Under the pieces are notes generated by a model. The model had not been told where the DNA came from. It was given only the letters and a program-made list of their open reading frames with translations, and did not search any database. From Gemmatimonadota bacterium (GTDB lineage: Bacteria; Gemmatimonadota; Gemmatimonadetes; Gemmatimonadales; Gemmatimonadaceae), in contig JAIUOB010000003.1 of the NCBI GenBank assembly GCA_020161135.1, forward strand, positions 186,001 to 250,000: 64,000 nucleotides of DNA, written 5' to 3'. Shown here one piece after another: positions 62,808-64,000 of this stretch (its first letter is position 1; every line of letters begins with the position of its first letter). The position numbers were made by a program, and so were the translations under genes.

Positions 62808-62879
62808 GCACCCTTAGCTCAATGGTAGAGCAGCTGACTCTTAATCAGTAGGTTCTAGGTTCGAGTCCTAGAGGGTGCA
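62808..62879 (+). tRNA. tRNA-Lys (anticodon CTT)
   Basis: A 72-base cloverleaf: acceptor GCACCCT/AGGGTGC, D-arm with AGCTCAATGGTAGAGC, anticodon loop CTCTTAA (anticodon CTT, 62840-62842), T-arm with GTTCGAGTC. Discriminator A; no encoded CCA. Confidence 0.95.
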
Positions 62880-63235
62880 CTCGGCAGGACCGCCCGACCC
62901 GTGGGCGGCGGCGCAGGTGACTGTGTCGAGGTGGAGCGGGGCAGGCGCATTGACCGTGCGGTTCGGGCGGCGGTGGCCGTCCGGTGTGCTGCAGGTCGCC
63001 TTTCGGGGCGTGCGTTGCAGGCGTCGGCAGGGAGCGTCCCGGGGTATCGGTGATGCGCCCGACGCGATCGGCAGCACCTCGAAATTGGGGGTTGCGCTGT
63101 CGGTAGCAAACGCGTAACTTCGCGGCCCCTCCAAAAGGTGGTCGGCGTCGGTGAGCGGTTGATCGACGCGCGTTGAGTGGCAGGTGGTGTGCTTCGCTCG
63201 GTTCTCCGATGCTCAAGAAAGCGCGCCGAGACCAC
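62880..63235. other. Intergenic region between tRNA-Lys and the rRNA promoter
   Basis: I see no convincing gene here. A small GC stem (62890-62895 with 62903-62908) soon after tRNA-Lys lacks a T-run. Short open frames exist on both strands, but they show no start context, family resemblance or conserved-looking composition. Confidence 0.6.
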
Positions 63236-63264
63236 TTGACGATCGAGGGACAGCAGGTTAAGAT
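63236..63264 (+). promoter_or_regulatory. rRNA operon promoter
   Basis: TTGACG (63236-63241), 17-base spacer, TAAGAT (63259-63264); predicted start near 63271. The sequence becomes less GC-rich here. It is about 257 bases before the 16S start. Confidence 0.75.
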
Positions 63265-63270
63265 GGAAGT

Positions 63271-63527
63271 CTGCCGCCGAGATGGTGGCAAAACAAAACG
63301 AGTTAAGTTGCGCAGCCGCAAGCGGTTGCGTTGCGATAGAAAGACAACAGCAGGACGCTGTTTGACAATCGAAGTCGAGATCGACGGATGTGCGGGGCGG
63401 TCTCTATGACCTGCGGCTGATCAGGGCTGCAGCGAGAGATCAACCTGAATTTCTGTGATTCCACGCTCGATGGCCTACGGGCGCATCGCGTGGGAGAGCC
63501 TATCAAAAGGCTTCAAGGTTTTCAAAA
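63271..63527 (+). other. rRNA leader with boxA-like element and processing stem
   Basis: The leader contains CTGTTTGACAAT (about 63358-63369), close to the boxA antitermination element CTCTTTAACAAT, and a hairpin at 63461-63493 (CCACGC with GCGTGG, extended by an inner stem) just upstream of 16S. NusA/NusB-type antitermination and RNase processing are inferred; NusA is encoded in this window. Confidence 0.6.

Positions 63528-64000
<473 letters not shown>

Noticed and set aside
62845..63321. Minus-strand open frame over tRNA-Lys and the rRNA promoter, starting near LGLEPRTY
   Set aside because: It reads antisense through a tRNA and the rRNA promoter; the terminal peptide is the same tRNA artefact.
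63173..63409. Plus-strand open frame of 78 codons in the rRNA leader
   Set aside because: It overlaps the promoter and leader, has no ribosome site and shows no protein-like composition.

Overview
The window is very GC-rich, densely packed bacterial chromosome. The last 473 bases are the 5' part of a 16S rRNA gene with a short V1 region of the kind seen in Gemmatimonadota. The protein families agree with that: Bat/MoxR genes, the alternate GlmU family, LptE- and LpxH-type outer-membrane genes and bacillithiol-type BshA. I infer a Gemmatimonas-like Gram-negative bacterium. Starts are often GTG, and neighbouring genes commonly overlap by 1 or 4 bases (TGATG, ATGA, GTGA). I see no insertion sequence, phage gene, CRISPR array or attachment site; this is core genome.

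Layout. 1-3049: two tandem ATP-grasp ligases (the first cut by the window edge) and a small unknown protein. 3109-7857: pyrR-pyrB-pyrC, a class II aldolase and a zinc-ribbon protein. 7956-8201 (-): rpsT, diverging from a site-2 protease gene that runs into scpA, scpB and an RsuA-type pseudouridine synthase. 11570-25219: MoxR, DUF58, a membrane protein, BatA, a BatB-BatC fusion and a BatD-BatE fusion, followed without large gaps by mutL, miaA, bshA, uppP and birA. 25321-27451: groES-groEL with a CIRCE operator and terminator. 31392 down to 27477 (-): roadblock protein, response regulator, mannose-1-phosphate guanylyltransferase, alternate GlmU and a WalJ/YycJ-like hydrolase. 31506-40281: a lipoprotein gene, serS, a histidine kinase, a UvrD/PcrA helicase and gatCAB. 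41768 down to 40250 (-): a membrane coiled-coil protein and a zinc-dependent phospholipase C-like protein. 41903-43911: murA and pgeF. 43908-56220: a promoter and leader terminator, then rimP-nusA-L7Ae-infB-rbfA-truB-ribF, secD-secF, tatD, ridA and an exported protein. 57053 down to 56247 (-): lpxH. 57170-62540: thioesterase, HEAT/cyclophilin lipoprotein, a second lipoprotein, lptE, heptose-1-phosphate adenylyltransferase, rph and rdgB. 62561-62879: tRNA-Pro, tRNA-Arg and tRNA-Lys. 63236-64000: rRNA promoter, leader and partial 16S.

The genes serve housekeeping tasks: pyrimidine synthesis, chromosome condensation, envelope construction, translation and its initiation, protein export and folding, and repair. 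Two regulatory patterns stand out. Good matches to a TTGACN-N17-TAnnnT promoter precede rpsT, the protease gene, groES, rimP and the rRNA operon. Several other genes have a -10-like hexamer ending only 5-7 bases before the start codon, which predicts leaderless mRNAs. The most unusual protein-level features are the Bat fusions, which keep signal-peptide-like segments at the joints, a MurA with Asp in place of the fosfomycin-target Cys, and a MutL that lacks a conserved zinc-ligand Cys.
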